From an uncultured Lachnospiraceae bacterium (GTDB lineage: Bacteria > Bacillota > Clostridia > Lachnospirales > Lachnospiraceae), in assembly GCA_910578475.1 (NCBI GenBank), contig CAJTRK010000013.1, positions 1-64,000 of the forward strand: DNA of 64,000 nt, in the 5' to 3' direction. Shown here piece by piece: positions 32,851 to 42,135 of the stretch; the first letter of the stretch is position 1; each line of letters starts with the position of its first letter. Below the pieces are notes generated by a model that saw only the letters and a program-made list of their open reading frames with translations, was not told the origin of the DNA and made no database searches. The position numbers and the translations under genes were made by a program.

Positions 32851-34962
32851 GTGAATATGGAGAAAAAAGGACCGCAGCGGGGCGTGAAACTGCAGCCGCT
32901 TGACATCATTGACGGATTTAAGGTGCGTCCGGGATTTTATAACAGGAATGGCGCGGCAGCGGCTCCAAACGGCGTCAGCTTTACGATTCATTCATCCGGA
33001 GCGACGAGCTGTACGTTATTGCTGTTCCGGCCGCGTGAGAAGGAACCTTACGCGAGGCTGAAATTTCCGGAAGCTTATCATATCGGAAATACTTATTCCA
33101 TGCTGGTGTTTGATTTAAAAATAGAAGAGTTTGAATACGCTTTTCAGCTGGACGGCCCCTATGATAAGGAAAAAGGTCTTCTTTTTAATAAAAATACGGT
33201 ATTGTTAGACCCTTACGCGCGGGCCGTAACCGGACAGAAAGAATGGGGGGACCGGCCGGAAAGCGACGAGGGGTTTGTATATCATGCGAGAGTCGTAGAG
33301 AACAACTTTGACTGGGGCAACGTCAGGCAGCTGGAACTTCCGATGGAAGACCTGGTAATTTACGAACTGCATGTGCGCGGATATACGAAAGACGTTTCTT
33401 CCGGCGTGTCTGCGAGAGGAACTTATGAAGGCCTGCGGCAGAAAATTCCTTATCTGAAAGACCTCGGTATCAATGCGGTGGAGCTGATGCCGATTTTTGA
33501 ATTTGATGAAATGGAGAGCGCCCGGGTCGTAGACGGAGAGCAGTTATATAACTATTGGGGCTACAATACGGTCTGCTTTTTTGCGCCGAACACGAGTTAC
33601 AGCTCTGTTGTGGAGCATAACCATGAGGGCGAGGAGCTCAAACGGCTGATTTATGAACTGAAGGAAAACGGCATCGAAGTCATTTTGGATGTGGTATTTA
33701 ACCATACGGCGGAAGGGAACGAAGACGGGCCGAGCTTTTCTTTTAAAGGAATCGACAATAATATTTATTATATCCTGACGCCCGGCGGCGGATATTATAA
33801 TTTCAGCGGGTGCGGCAATGTGCTGAACTGCAATCATCCGACAACAAGGCGTTTCATCATCGACTGCCTGCGCTTCTGGGTAACGGAATACCGGGTAGAC
33901 GGTTTCCGGTTTGATTTGGCGTCTATTCTGTCCAGGGACTGGAACGGCGCGCCGATGGCGGAACCGCCGATTTTACATGAAATAGCCTGTGACGCGATTC
34001 TTGGAAAAGTAAAGCTGATTGCGGAAGCATGGGATGCCAGCGGATTGTATCAGGTAGGAAATTTCCCGGCCTTCAGCCGATGGTCCGAATGGAACGGCAG
34101 ATACCGGGATGATATGCGGCGTTTTCTGAAAGGCGACGCGGGGCTTGCCGGAACCGCAATTACAAGGATTACGGGTTCCGGCGATATGTACGACCGCGCC
34201 ACGAGAGGGGAAGACGCGTCCGTTAATTTCCTGACCTGTCATGATGGTTTTACGCTGTACGATTTATATTCCTATAATACGAAGCACAATGAAAAGAACG
34301 GATGGAACAATACGGACGGCGACAATAACGGAAACAGCTGGAACTGCGGCGTGGAAGGAGAAACGGACAATCCGGAAATCGAAGGGCTTCGCCGCCGCAT
34401 GGTGAAGAACGCTTTTGCGACGTTGATGTGCAGCAGAGGTCCAGCCATGTTTTATGCGGGGGATGAATTCTGCAATACGCAGTTCGGCAATAATAACGCA
34501 TATTGCCAGGACAATCTCGTTTCCTGGCTGGACTGGAACCGCCTGGAGGAATATCAGGAAATCCATGATTTCTTCCGCTATATGATAGCATTCAGAAAAG
34601 AACATGCCGTTCTGCGCAAATCGACCGGACCGGCCTCCTGCGGACTTCCGGAAATCAGCATTCATAACGGTTATCCGTTTAATAACCGGACGGATTACAA
34701 CAGCAGACTCATCGGTGTGATGTTTGCCGGAAGGGATGAGGCGGATACGAGAGACGATGTTATCTTTTACGGGATGAACGCCTACTGGGAACCCATTAAC
34801 ATGCAGCTTCCGGAACTGCCGTGCGGGAAAAAATGGAAGGTATGCGTCAATACTGCCGTTCCATATGCCGATGGACAGAGTCCGGAGCAGTTTATGAATA
34901 ATACGCAGAATAACAATCTGCGTATCGAGCCCCGTACGGTCGTCATTCTGACTGCGGAATAA
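32851..34962 (+). CDS. glgX: glycogen debranching enzyme / isoamylase-type GH13
   Basis: About 704 residues with an N-terminal CBM48-like domain (about 30-140) and a GH13 barrel. It cleaves alpha-1,6 branches of glycogen or limit dextrins. Catalytic region: VDGFRFDLAS (nucleophile Asp near 354), LIAEAWDASG (acid Glu near 391), FLTCHDGFTLYD. The GTG at 32851 follows GGAGGG by nine bases; a TTG at 32812 and ATG at 32857 are less likely. It is 49 bases after the REC-synthetase gene, so it may share its transcript. No other glycogen gene is in the window. Confidence 0.9.
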   Translation: MNMEKKGPQRGVKLQPLDIIDGFKVRPGFYNRNGAAAAPNGVSFTIHSSGATSCTLLLFRPREKEPYARLKFPEAYHIGNTYSMLVFDLKIEEFEYAFQLDGPYDKEKGLLFNKNTVLLDPYARAVTGQKEWGDRPESDEGFVYHARVVENNFDWGNVRQLELPMEDLVIYELHVRGYTKDVSSGVSARGTYEGLRQKIPYLKDLGINAVELMPIFEFDEMESARVVDGEQLYNYWGYNTVCFFAPNTSYSSVVEHNHEGEELKRLIYELKENGIEVILDVVFNHTAEGNEDGPSFSFKGIDNNIYYILTPGGGYYNFSGCGNVLNCNHPTTRRFIIDCLRFWVTEYRVDGFRFDLASILSRDWNGAPMAEPPILHEIACDAILGKVKLIAEAWDASGLYQVGNFPAFSRWSEWNGRYRDDMRRFLKGDAGLAGTAITRITGSGDMYDRATRGEDASVNFLTCHDGFTLYDLYSYNTKHNEKNGWNNTDGDNNGNSWNCGVEGETDNPEIEGLRRRMVKNAFATLMCSRGPAMFYAGDEFCNTQFGNNNAYCQDNLVSWLDWNRLEEYQEIHDFFRYMIAFRKEHAVLRKSTGPASCGLPEISIHNGYPFNNRTDYNSRLIGVMFAGRDEADTRDDVIFYGMNAYWEPINMQLPELPCGKKWKVCVNTAVPYADGQSPEQFMNNTQNNNLRIEPRTVVILTAE

Positions 34963-35036
34963 AAGAATCCGGCGTCATGTTAAAAAAATGCTAAAAAGGA
35001 TAAAAATATACGATTTTCTTTGTGGAATATTTCCTA

Positions 35037-35061
35037 TATAATGAAGGTATATCAACATACC
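35037..35061 (+). promoter_or_regulatory. promoter -10 and dyad before the TRAP operon
   Basis: TATAAT at 35037-35042 has no clear -35, as expected for an activated promoter. GGTAT-ATCAAC-ATACC (35046-35061) is an inverted repeat just downstream, a candidate regulator site. Confidence 0.45.
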
Positions 35062-35081
35062 ATAAGGGAGGTAGAAAAAGA

Positions 35082-36209
35082 ATGAAGAAAAAATTATTGG
35101 CAACATTGTTGTGCACAGTCATGATGATTACGGCAGCAGGCTGTGGATTACAGAAGCCGGAGACGCCTGCGGAAGATAATGCTTCCACATCGAATACGGC
35201 TGCAGCGGATACATCCGCAACGACAGACGCGGCTGCAACAACGGACACCGCGGCTGATACAGCCACAGATACGGCAACGGCGCCTGCAGAAGACGCGATT
35301 ACATTGGTATATGCAGAAGTTAATCCGTTAGATACCATCGTTGGACAGACAGCTACCAAGTTCAAAGAGACAGTAGAAGAGATGTCCGGCGGCTCCATTA
35401 TCATTGACGTTCAGGCAAGCGGTGTGCTCGGTTCCGAGAACGATGTTCTGGATACGATGTTAGGCGGCGGCGGTACAATTCAGATGTCCCGTATTTCCGC
35501 ATTCGCGCTGACAAGCTACGGCGGTGAGAAGTCCATGCTTCTTTCCCTGCCTTACACATTCGTGAGCAGAGAGCATTTCTGGAATTTCGCAACATCTGAT
35601 TTGGCGAGCGAGTTCCTTCTTGAGCCCCATGAGAACGGCAGCGGCGTAAGAGGATTGTTCTACGGTGAAGAAGGTTTCCGTCATTTCTTTACAGTAAACG
35701 AAATCAGCGGCATGGAGGACCTTGCAGGCATGAAACTGCGTGTGTCCAACGACCCTGTTATGAACGGTCTTGTTGAAGGCCTCGGCGCAAATCCGACAGT
35801 CGTATCTTTCGGTGAGTTATATTCCGCATTGCAGACAGGTGTTGTTGACGGTGCAGAACAGCCGATTGCAAACTACAAATCCAACGCTTTCCCGGAAGTT
35901 GCTCCGAACCTGATTCTGGACGGACATACACTGGGTGCGATTCAGGTAATCATTACCGATGAAGCATGGGATTCTCTGACAGAAGAGCAGCAGAACATCC
36001 TGGTTGAAGCGGGTAAGGTAGCTTCCCAGTTCAACCGTGAGATTTCCGAGCAGGCTGAGAATGAAGTGCTTGAGCAGTTAAAGGCTGACGGCGTAAACGT
36101 TGTAGAAGTAACAGACATTACACCGTGGCAGGATGCTTGTAAGTCCGTAATTGATGACAACATCAAAGGACAGGAAGAGCTTTATCAGAAAATCGTAGAT
36201 ATGCAGTAA
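35082..36209 (+). CDS. dctP: TRAP transporter substrate-binding lipoprotein DctP
   Basis: This 375-residue solute-binding protein is exported and lipid-anchored: KKLLATLLCTVMMITAAGC is a lipobox signal peptide. A Thr/Ala-rich linker of about 50 residues follows, then a DctP domain. TRAP carriers use a sodium gradient to import organic acids such as C4-dicarboxylates or sialic acid; the ligand is not known here. The ATG at 35082 follows AGGGAGG; the longer frame start at 35022 is discarded. The operon continues with the two permease genes. Confidence 0.93.
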   Translation: MKKKLLATLLCTVMMITAAGCGLQKPETPAEDNASTSNTAAADTSATTDAAATTDTAADTATDTATAPAEDAITLVYAEVNPLDTIVGQTATKFKETVEEMSGGSIIIDVQASGVLGSENDVLDTMLGGGGTIQMSRISAFALTSYGGEKSMLLSLPYTFVSREHFWNFATSDLASEFLLEPHENGSGVRGLFYGEEGFRHFFTVNEISGMEDLAGMKLRVSNDPVMNGLVEGLGANPTVVSFGELYSALQTGVVDGAEQPIANYKSNAFPEVAPNLILDGHTLGAIQVIITDEAWDSLTEEQQNILVEAGKVASQFNREISEQAENEVLEQLKADGVNVVEVTDITPWQDACKSVIDDNIKGQEELYQKIVDMQ

Positions 36210-36308
36210 GATGGGGTATTAAAACATTATAATGAAATATGAATGGGACTGCTGCATTTGGTGGCGTACGCCGGTGCGGCAGTCTTATTGGATTATGAGG
36301 AGGTTACA

Positions 36309-36836
36309 ATGCCTGGTATTTTTGAAAAGATAGACAAGATAAGGCCGATATATGATGTGGCTGACAAAGTAGTGTTGTTTATCTGTAAGCTGTTGCTGAT
36401 TGTTGATATTCTGATTACGACAATGAGCGTTATCGGCCGGTATGTTCCTTTTGTTCCGGACCCGGCATGGAGCGAGGAAGTCGTTCTTACCTGTATGTCT
36501 TATATGGCGGTATTATCGGCGGCGCTGGCGATTCGGAAAGGCTCTCATATCAGAATGACTGCCTTTGACAGATATCTTCCAAAGTGGCTGTTGAAATTTT
36601 TGGATATTTTAGCGGATATATGTGTGTTTGTGCTTGCTTTTGTCATGTTAGTCGTAGGATGGAAATATGCACAGCAGATTGGCTCAAGGGGAACTTATGT
36701 AAGTATGCCCTTTTTGTCTCGTTTCTGGATGTATTTCCCGATTCCACTGGCGGGATTCGCAATGATAATTTTTGAAATCGAAGCGCTTTACACTCACATT
36801 AAGGGAATTTTTATAAAGGAGGGAGAAAAAGCATGA
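36309..36836 (+). CDS. dctQ: TRAP transporter small permease DctQ
   Basis: About 175 residues with four membrane segments, the usual size and topology for DctQ. PDPAWSEEVVLTCMSYMAVLSAALAIRKGSHIR is the family's conserved central stretch. The ATG at 36309 follows GAGGAGG; a start at 36243 is discarded. It overlaps dctM by four bases (ATGA), so the two permeases are translationally coupled. Confidence 0.92.
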   Translation: MPGIFEKIDKIRPIYDVADKVVLFICKLLLIVDILITTMSVIGRYVPFVPDPAWSEEVVLTCMSYMAVLSAALAIRKGSHIRMTAFDRYLPKWLLKFLDILADICVFVLAFVMLVVGWKYAQQIGSRGTYVSMPFLSRFWMYFPIPLAGFAMIIFEIEALYTHIKGIFIKEGEKA

Positions 36837-38125
36837 GTCCGGAAGGAATGGCGATTTTTATTTTACTGGTTAGTTTTATTGTTATGATTTTTCTCCGGTT
36901 TCCCATTGCGTATGCGGTAGCGTTGTCATCGATGTTCTGCCTGTTATCGCAGGGATTACCGCTTACCACAATCTGTCAGCAGATGGTAAAGGGTATCAGT
37001 TCCTTTAGTTTGATGGCGGTTCCGTTCTTTATCACGATGGGATGCCTGATGGGGTCCGGCGGTATTTCGGAAAAACTGATTGCGCTGGCGAATGCCTGTG
37101 TAGGCTGGATGACCGGCGGTATGGCTATGGTAAATATCGTTGCGTCATATTTCTTCGGCGGTATTTCCGGTTCTGCGGCGGCAGATACGGCGTCTCTCGG
37201 AAGTATTCTGATTCCGATGATGGTAGACCAGGGATATGACGATGATTTCTCAACGGCGGTTACGATTACCTCATCCTGTGAGGGACTCCTTGTTCCGCCA
37301 AGCCACAACATGGTTATTTATGCGATGTCCGCAGGCGGTGTATCCGTAGGAAGCCTTTTCCTGGCAGGATATGTACCGGGAGCGCTGTTGGCGATTTCGC
37401 TGATGGCAGGCTCGTACATCATCTCCAAAAAAAGAAAATACCCTAAGGGCGATAAGTTCAGCCTGAAGAATCTTGGTAAACAGTTCCTTGTTTCTTTCTG
37501 GGCGCTGGCGGCGGTCATTATCGTTGTAGTCGGTGTCGTAGGCGGATGGTTTACGGCAACGGAATCCGCAGCGGTTGCGGTTATTTACAGTCTGATTGTC
37601 AGCGTATTTATCTATAAGGGGCTGACATGGAAGGGCGTCTGGAAAGTGCTCGGCCAGTGCGTTGATACATTGTCCATCGTACTGATACTGATATCCACTT
37701 CCAGTATTTTCGGTTATTGTCTGACCACGCTGCATGTGCCGGATTTGGCGGCAAAAGCGATTATCGGTCTGACGGATAATCCGATTATTCTGGCGCTGCT
37801 GCTGAATCTGATTCTGCTCGTGCTCGGATGTATCATGGATATGGCGCCGATTATTCTGATTGCAACGCCGATTCTGCTCCCGATTGCGACTTCCATCGGC
37901 ATCGACCCGGTACAGTTCGGCATTATGATGATACTCAACTGTGGTATCGGTCTTCTGACGCCTCCGGTTGGCGCGGTATTGTTCATCGGTTCCGCAGTCG
38001 GCAAGGTGAAGATGGAGAAGGTTGTAAAGGCGACGCTTCCTTTCTACGCGTGCATGGTTATCGTATTGCTGCTGCTGACCTTTATACCGGAAATCAGTAT
38101 GTTCGTACCGAACTTGTTTAAATAA
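36833..38125 (+). CDS. dctM: TRAP transporter large permease DctM
   Basis: A 430-residue protein with about 12 membrane segments; the large subunit carries the ion-coupled transport path. Family features include VPFFITMGCLMGSGGISEKL, SGSAAADTASLGSILIPMM and the C-terminal LNCGIGLLTPPVGAVLF. Start overlaps dctQ. The YcxB-like gene follows 13 bases on. Confidence 0.95.
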   Translation: MSPEGMAIFILLVSFIVMIFLRFPIAYAVALSSMFCLLSQGLPLTTICQQMVKGISSFSLMAVPFFITMGCLMGSGGISEKLIALANACVGWMTGGMAMVNIVASYFFGGISGSAAADTASLGSILIPMMVDQGYDDDFSTAVTITSSCEGLLVPPSHNMVIYAMSAGGVSVGSLFLAGYVPGALLAISLMAGSYIISKKRKYPKGDKFSLKNLGKQFLVSFWALAAVIIVVVGVVGGWFTATESAAVAVIYSLIVSVFIYKGLTWKGVWKVLGQCVDTLSIVLILISTSSIFGYCLTTLHVPDLAAKAIIGLTDNPIILALLLNLILLVLGCIMDMAPIILIATPILLPIATSIGIDPVQFGIMMILNCGIGLLTPPVGAVLFIGSAVGKVKMEKVVKATLPFYACMVIVLLLLTFIPEISMFVPNLFK

Positions 38126-38138
38126 GGATTTGGAGCAT

Positions 38139-38615
38139 ATGAAATATCAGTTTAAAAACGAAGTGACGGCGTTAGATTTCTGGCGGCTCGTCATGCGGCG
38201 CACCTATCGTTCGACGGCGGGGGTCTGTAATCTCGTGTTTACCGTGGCCATGTTTGTGCTGGTGTATCGGTTTTTCCGTACGGCGTCGGATTTTTACAGA
38301 GGGCTGATGTTGTTTGGATGCCTGCTTTTTCCGGTCATCCAGCCGATTATCATATACGGGCAATCCCGGAAACAGGCTGCGGCGCTGCCAAAAGGAATGG
38401 AACTTACCTTTGACGACGGCGGGCTTCATGTGAAGACACAGGACGCCGCTTCCGACATTCCCTGGAGCAGCATCGGAAACGTTGTAAAAGAAGCGCATAT
38501 GATTGTCGTTTTTTCCGACAAGGTGCACGGATATATACTGACGGATAAGATGCTCGGCGGACAGAAGCAGGAATTTTATGAATATGTTCTATCCAAAGCA
38601 AACTTGAAAAAATAA
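38139..38615 (+). CDS. YcxB-like membrane protein
   Basis: About 158 residues, with two membrane segments in the first half (about 28-47 and 50-75) and a C-terminal YcxB-like globular part (PKGMELTFDDGGLHVKTQDAASDIPWSSIGNVVKEAH). Function in the family is unknown. The ATG at 38139 follows GGAG closely; the TTG at 38130 is an alternative. It ends the TRAP operon, just before a hairpin at 38620. Confidence 0.7.
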   Translation: MKYQFKNEVTALDFWRLVMRRTYRSTAGVCNLVFTVAMFVLVYRFFRTASDFYRGLMLFGCLLFPVIQPIIIYGQSRKQAAALPKGMELTFDDGGLHVKTQDAASDIPWSSIGNVVKEAHMIVVFSDKVHGYILTDKMLGGQKQEFYEYVLSKANLKK

Positions 38616-38619
38616 TGAC

Positions 38620-38660
38620 AGGCGCAGAGCCGTAGGGGAAATCTTTACGGCGCTGCGCCT
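38620..38660. terminator. strong hairpin after the TRAP operon
   Basis: A 15-bp stem (38620-38634 with 38646-38660, one mismatch) with an 11-base loop but no T-run, lying before the kinase gene. It may be a pause or processing site rather than a strict terminator. Confidence 0.5.
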
Positions 38661-38695
38661 GCGTTGAATCAGAAAGGAATGGTTGTTAGCGGCAG

Positions 38696-40186
38696 ATGCG
38701 GTTAAAAAGCGGAATCAGGCAGTTTTGGCAGTCACTTGCAATAAAAAATAAACTGCTCCTGTTCACGGGGCTGGTATTTTTGATGATATTCCTTTCCGTC
38801 ATCTTCAATATTTGGGTGGCGAAATTTTCGCTGTTTGATTTTCGGGAAATCCTGGAGGAAAACGCGAGGAGCGAAGAGGCGGTCAACGCGCTGGCGGCCG
38901 AAAGCAAAGCGTTCGAGCAGTATATGAGAGGCTATGCGGGGATTTCGGATGAAGAGCTGGCGGAAGTCATGTTAAGAACGGAAAAGGCAATCGACAGCCT
39001 TTCTTTTGATTACCGCCTGATTGACGACGAACGGTACGCCCAGACCTGGTCGATTTATAACAGCTACGAGGTATATCAGGAAGCGCGGGACGAGATATTG
39101 GAACTGAGAAGGAGCGGAAGAGAAGACATCGGTCTGTTGTATGAAGTGTATGAGATGCAGGAATACTTACAGCAATATGCCAAAAATCTTCTGATTGAGA
39201 CGCTGGATGCCGGAAATATTCTGTATCAGATAAGGATTCCAAATATTATGCGTGTTCCTTTTGTCATTATTCTCGTGGGGCTTTTGTTGTTCGGCATCAT
39301 GCTGAAGCTGGTGGAAATCCTGAACAGGGATATTGTTTTGCCGGTATTACAGCTCGTGAAAGCCTCCAAACGGATTGCGGCCAATGATTTCCATGTGGAA
39401 GACGTGGAAGTGGAGAACAAAGATGAAATCGGAGAACTGGCGGGGGCGTTTAATAAGATGAAATATGCCACGCTGGAGTATATTCTGATTCTGGAAGAGA
39501 AAAGAAAAACACTGGATTTGCTTCATAAAGAAGAGCTGGAACGTCTGGAGATGGAGAAACAGCTGGAAGCAATGCAGCTGGACCTTTTGAAAAGCCAAAT
39601 CAATCCGCATTTTCTGTTCAACACGCTGAATGTAATCGGCGGCATGGCGAATCTGGAATCGGCGGAAACGACAGAAAAAATGATTATGTCGTTGAGTTCC
39701 CTGTTCCGTTATAACCTGAAAACATCGGAAAGGGAAGTCATACTTGACTGGGAGCTGACGGTTGTTCAGGATTATATTTACCTGCAGCAGATGCGTTTCG
39801 GCAGCCGGATTCGTTTTTCCATTGACTGTCCGGCCGACAGAAAGCGGGCTGTTGTCCCGGCTTTTACGTTTCAGCCGCTTGTGGAAAATGCGGTCATTCA
39901 TGGCCTTTCTTCAAAAGAAGAGGGCGGCAGAGTGTTGATTCGCGTCTGGAAAGAAGCGGAACGGCTTTATATTACGGTGATGGATACGGGCGTCGGCATG
40001 ACAGAAGCGGAGCTTGCGCAGTTGAAAGCGCGTCTGCATGCGAAAGACGATAAACGGCGCGGTATCGGAATCGGGAATATTTACCGAAGAATTTACGCGA
40101 TGTATGAAAACGGTCAAATGGACATTTACAGTAAAAAGAACGTGGGAACAATCGTGCGGATTATCATTCCCTATCTGGAAATATAG
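38696..40186 (+). CDS. sensor histidine kinase, YesM/LytS type
   Basis: 496 residues. Membrane segments at about 18-42 and 180-202 flank an extracytoplasmic helical domain. Then come a HAMP domain (about 205-260), a coiled coil and the His_kinase domain, with QINPHFLFNTLNVIGG (His near 303). The ATPase domain carries GIGNIYRR. The start ATG has no close binding site; it is the first codon after an in-frame stop. The gene is followed by a YesN-type regulator and a TRAP binding protein, so it is likely the sensor for the adjacent TRAP operon. Confidence 0.85.
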   Translation: MRLKSGIRQFWQSLAIKNKLLLFTGLVFLMIFLSVIFNIWVAKFSLFDFREILEENARSEEAVNALAAESKAFEQYMRGYAGISDEELAEVMLRTEKAIDSLSFDYRLIDDERYAQTWSIYNSYEVYQEARDEILELRRSGREDIGLLYEVYEMQEYLQQYAKNLLIETLDAGNILYQIRIPNIMRVPFVIILVGLLLFGIMLKLVEILNRDIVLPVLQLVKASKRIAANDFHVEDVEVENKDEIGELAGAFNKMKYATLEYILILEEKRKTLDLLHKEELERLEMEKQLEAMQLDLLKSQINPHFLFNTLNVIGGMANLESAETTEKMIMSLSSLFRYNLKTSEREVILDWELTVVQDYIYLQQMRFGSRIRFSIDCPADRKRAVVPAFTFQPLVENAVIHGLSSKEEGGRVLIRVWKEAERLYITVMDTGVGMTEAELAQLKARLHAKDDKRRGIGIGNIYRRIYAMYENGQMDIYSKKNVGTIVRIIIPYLEI

Positions 40187-40245
40187 AAACCTGTTCGGGA
40201 AGAACAGCGACGGATGCGGGAAACAGCAGGGAGGACACAGGCGTT

Positions 40246-41058
40246 ATGTATCGTATATTGATTGCCGACGATGAACCGATAGAAAGAAAAGTCATTTCCA
40301 AAAAGATACAGGAATTTTTTCCGGGGCAGACGAAAGTGTTTCAGGCCGAGAACGGCAGAGAAGCGATTGAAATTTTTGAACGGGAAAAGTGCGATATTGT
40401 ATTAATTGATATCGAGATGCCGGGCATGAACGGTCTGGACGCGGCGGAGCGCATCCGCGGCATGAACCGGGAGTGCAGTATTATTTTCCTGACGGCTTTT
40501 GACGAATTTAATTATGCCAAGAAGGCGATTTCCGTAAAGGCATTGGAATATCTGTTAAAGCCGGGCAGCGACGAAGAGCTGACAGTCGTACTGGAAGAGG
40601 CTTTTCGAATTTCGGACGAGGGCGAACGAAGGAGAAGTTCCAGACAGGTGGTGGAAGAAGAGAAAAGAGAGATACTGGACGGAGCCCATTCGGAAGATGT
40701 CCGAATGAACGTGGTTGCGGAAGAAATCCGCCGCTATATTGCGGGTCATTACAAAGAAGACCTGTCCCTGCAGGATGTAGCGGGAGCGATGCGCTATTCG
40801 GACGCCTATTTCTGCAAAATTTTCAAAAAATTTTTTAACAGAAGTTTTATTGTTTATTTGAATGAGCTGCGTATCGAAAAGGCGAAACAGATGTTGGAAG
40901 ATGCAATGCGGAATATCAAGGATATCAGTTCGGAAGTCGGTTACCGTGACGCCAACTATTTTGCAAAAGTATTTAAGCGGATTACCGGCGTGACGCCAAG
41001 CGATTACCGGGGGATGGCATTGCAGAAAAAACAGAAACAGTCGGCTGAAGAGGAATAG
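40246..41058 (+). CDS. response regulator with AraC-type DNA-binding domain (YesN-like)
   Basis: This 270-residue protein has a receiver (1-120; ILIADDEPIERKVI; LIDIEMPGMNG) and an AraC/XylS helix-turn-helix pair in the last 100 residues (LSLQDVAGAMRYSDAYFCKIFKK; ISSEVGYRDANYFAKVFKRITGVTPSDYR). It is the partner of the upstream kinase and would activate a nearby promoter, such as that of the TRAP operon at 35037. GGAGGAC precedes the start. Confidence 0.9.
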   Translation: MYRILIADDEPIERKVISKKIQEFFPGQTKVFQAENGREAIEIFEREKCDIVLIDIEMPGMNGLDAAERIRGMNRECSIIFLTAFDEFNYAKKAISVKALEYLLKPGSDEELTVVLEEAFRISDEGERRRSSRQVVEEEKREILDGAHSEDVRMNVVAEEIRRYIAGHYKEDLSLQDVAGAMRYSDAYFCKIFKKFFNRSFIVYLNELRIEKAKQMLEDAMRNIKDISSEVGYRDANYFAKVFKRITGVTPSDYRGMALQKKQKQSAEEE

Positions 41059-41069
41059 GAAAGACGTGG

Positions 41070-42116
41070 ATGCGGATGGAACAAAATGGTAGCGGAAGGA
41101 AGAAAAAACAAAAACGGATAATGTTCGCACCGGCCGTATTGCTGGCAGCGTTGGTGATAATTCTGCAGCCCGCCGGACAGCAGAATGAAACCGTCCCGGA
41201 GTATGTTTTTTCCTATGCCGAAAATCAGGCGCAGGATTATCCGACGACACTGGGCGCCATAAAGTTTGCCGAGATGGTGGAAGAACGGACGGAAGGCCGG
41301 ATTCGGATTCTCGTCTATGCGGAAGGCGTAAAAGGGGCGGAAGGTGAAATCATCCGGCAGATGAAGTTCGGCGGCGTTGATTTTGCCAGAGTTTCACTGT
41401 CACAGCTTGCAGAATATATTCCGGAAATGAACGTGCTCCAGATGCCCTATCTTTATACGGATTCGGAACATATGTGGCGGGTGCTGGACGGCGAAATCGG
41501 CGTCAGTTTCCTGTCCCTTGCGGATGAATACGGACTGGTCGGCCTGTCCTGGTATGATGCGGGCGCACGGAATTTCTATACCGCAGACAGGCCCATTACC
41601 TGTCTGGAGGATATCGAGGGAATGCGGATTCGCGTACAGGAATCCGATATGATGGCGGATATGGTGGAAGCTCTGGGGGCAAACGCCGTAAAACTTGACT
41701 ATGCGGACGTTTATGCCGGCATTGAGCGAGGCATTGTGGACGGGGCGGAAAATAACTGGCCCTCTTATGAATCGATGAAACATGACGAGGTGGCGAAATA
41801 CTTCACCGTAGATGAACACACGCGGGTTCCGGAAATGCAGATATGCTCAGGAAAGACATGGGAAAAACTGTCGGAGGAAGACCGGAACATCATTCTGGAA
41901 TGTGCCAGAGAATCCGCTCTGTATGAAAGGGAGCTGTGGAAGGAGCGGGAGAATGCCTCGAAGCACACTGCTATTCTGCGAGGCGCGAAAGTCATCGAAT
42001 TATCTGCGGAAGAGAAAAAACGTTTTCAGACGGAGGTACAGGGCGTTTATGAAAAATATTGCGGTGACGAGATGGAAATTATCGACCGCATCATAGCGGA
42101 AGGCAGTAAAGAATAG
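41070..42116 (+). CDS. second TRAP-type solute-binding protein, membrane-anchored
   Basis: This 348-residue DctP-fold protein (GAIKFAEMVEERTEGRIRILVYA; LEDIEGMRIRVQESDMMADMVEALGANAV; DGAENNWPSYESMKH) has an uncleaved-looking signal anchor (about 17-35, basic RKKKQKR before it) and no lipobox. It starts 11 bases after the response regulator. This arrangement, kinase then regulator then binding protein, fits a three-component system in which the binding protein presents ligand to the kinase. That is inference; it could instead be a spare binding protein for the TRAP carrier. Confidence 0.85.
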   Translation: MRMEQNGSGRKKKQKRIMFAPAVLLAALVIILQPAGQQNETVPEYVFSYAENQAQDYPTTLGAIKFAEMVEERTEGRIRILVYAEGVKGAEGEIIRQMKFGGVDFARVSLSQLAEYIPEMNVLQMPYLYTDSEHMWRVLDGEIGVSFLSLADEYGLVGLSWYDAGARNFYTADRPITCLEDIEGMRIRVQESDMMADMVEALGANAVKLDYADVYAGIERGIVDGAENNWPSYESMKHDEVAKYFTVDEHTRVPEMQICSGKTWEKLSEEDRNIILECARESALYERELWKERENASKHTAILRGAKVIELSAEEKKRFQTEVQGVYEKYCGDEMEIIDRIIAEGSKE

Positions 42117-42135
42117 AAAAAGTGAGGATAAAAGG

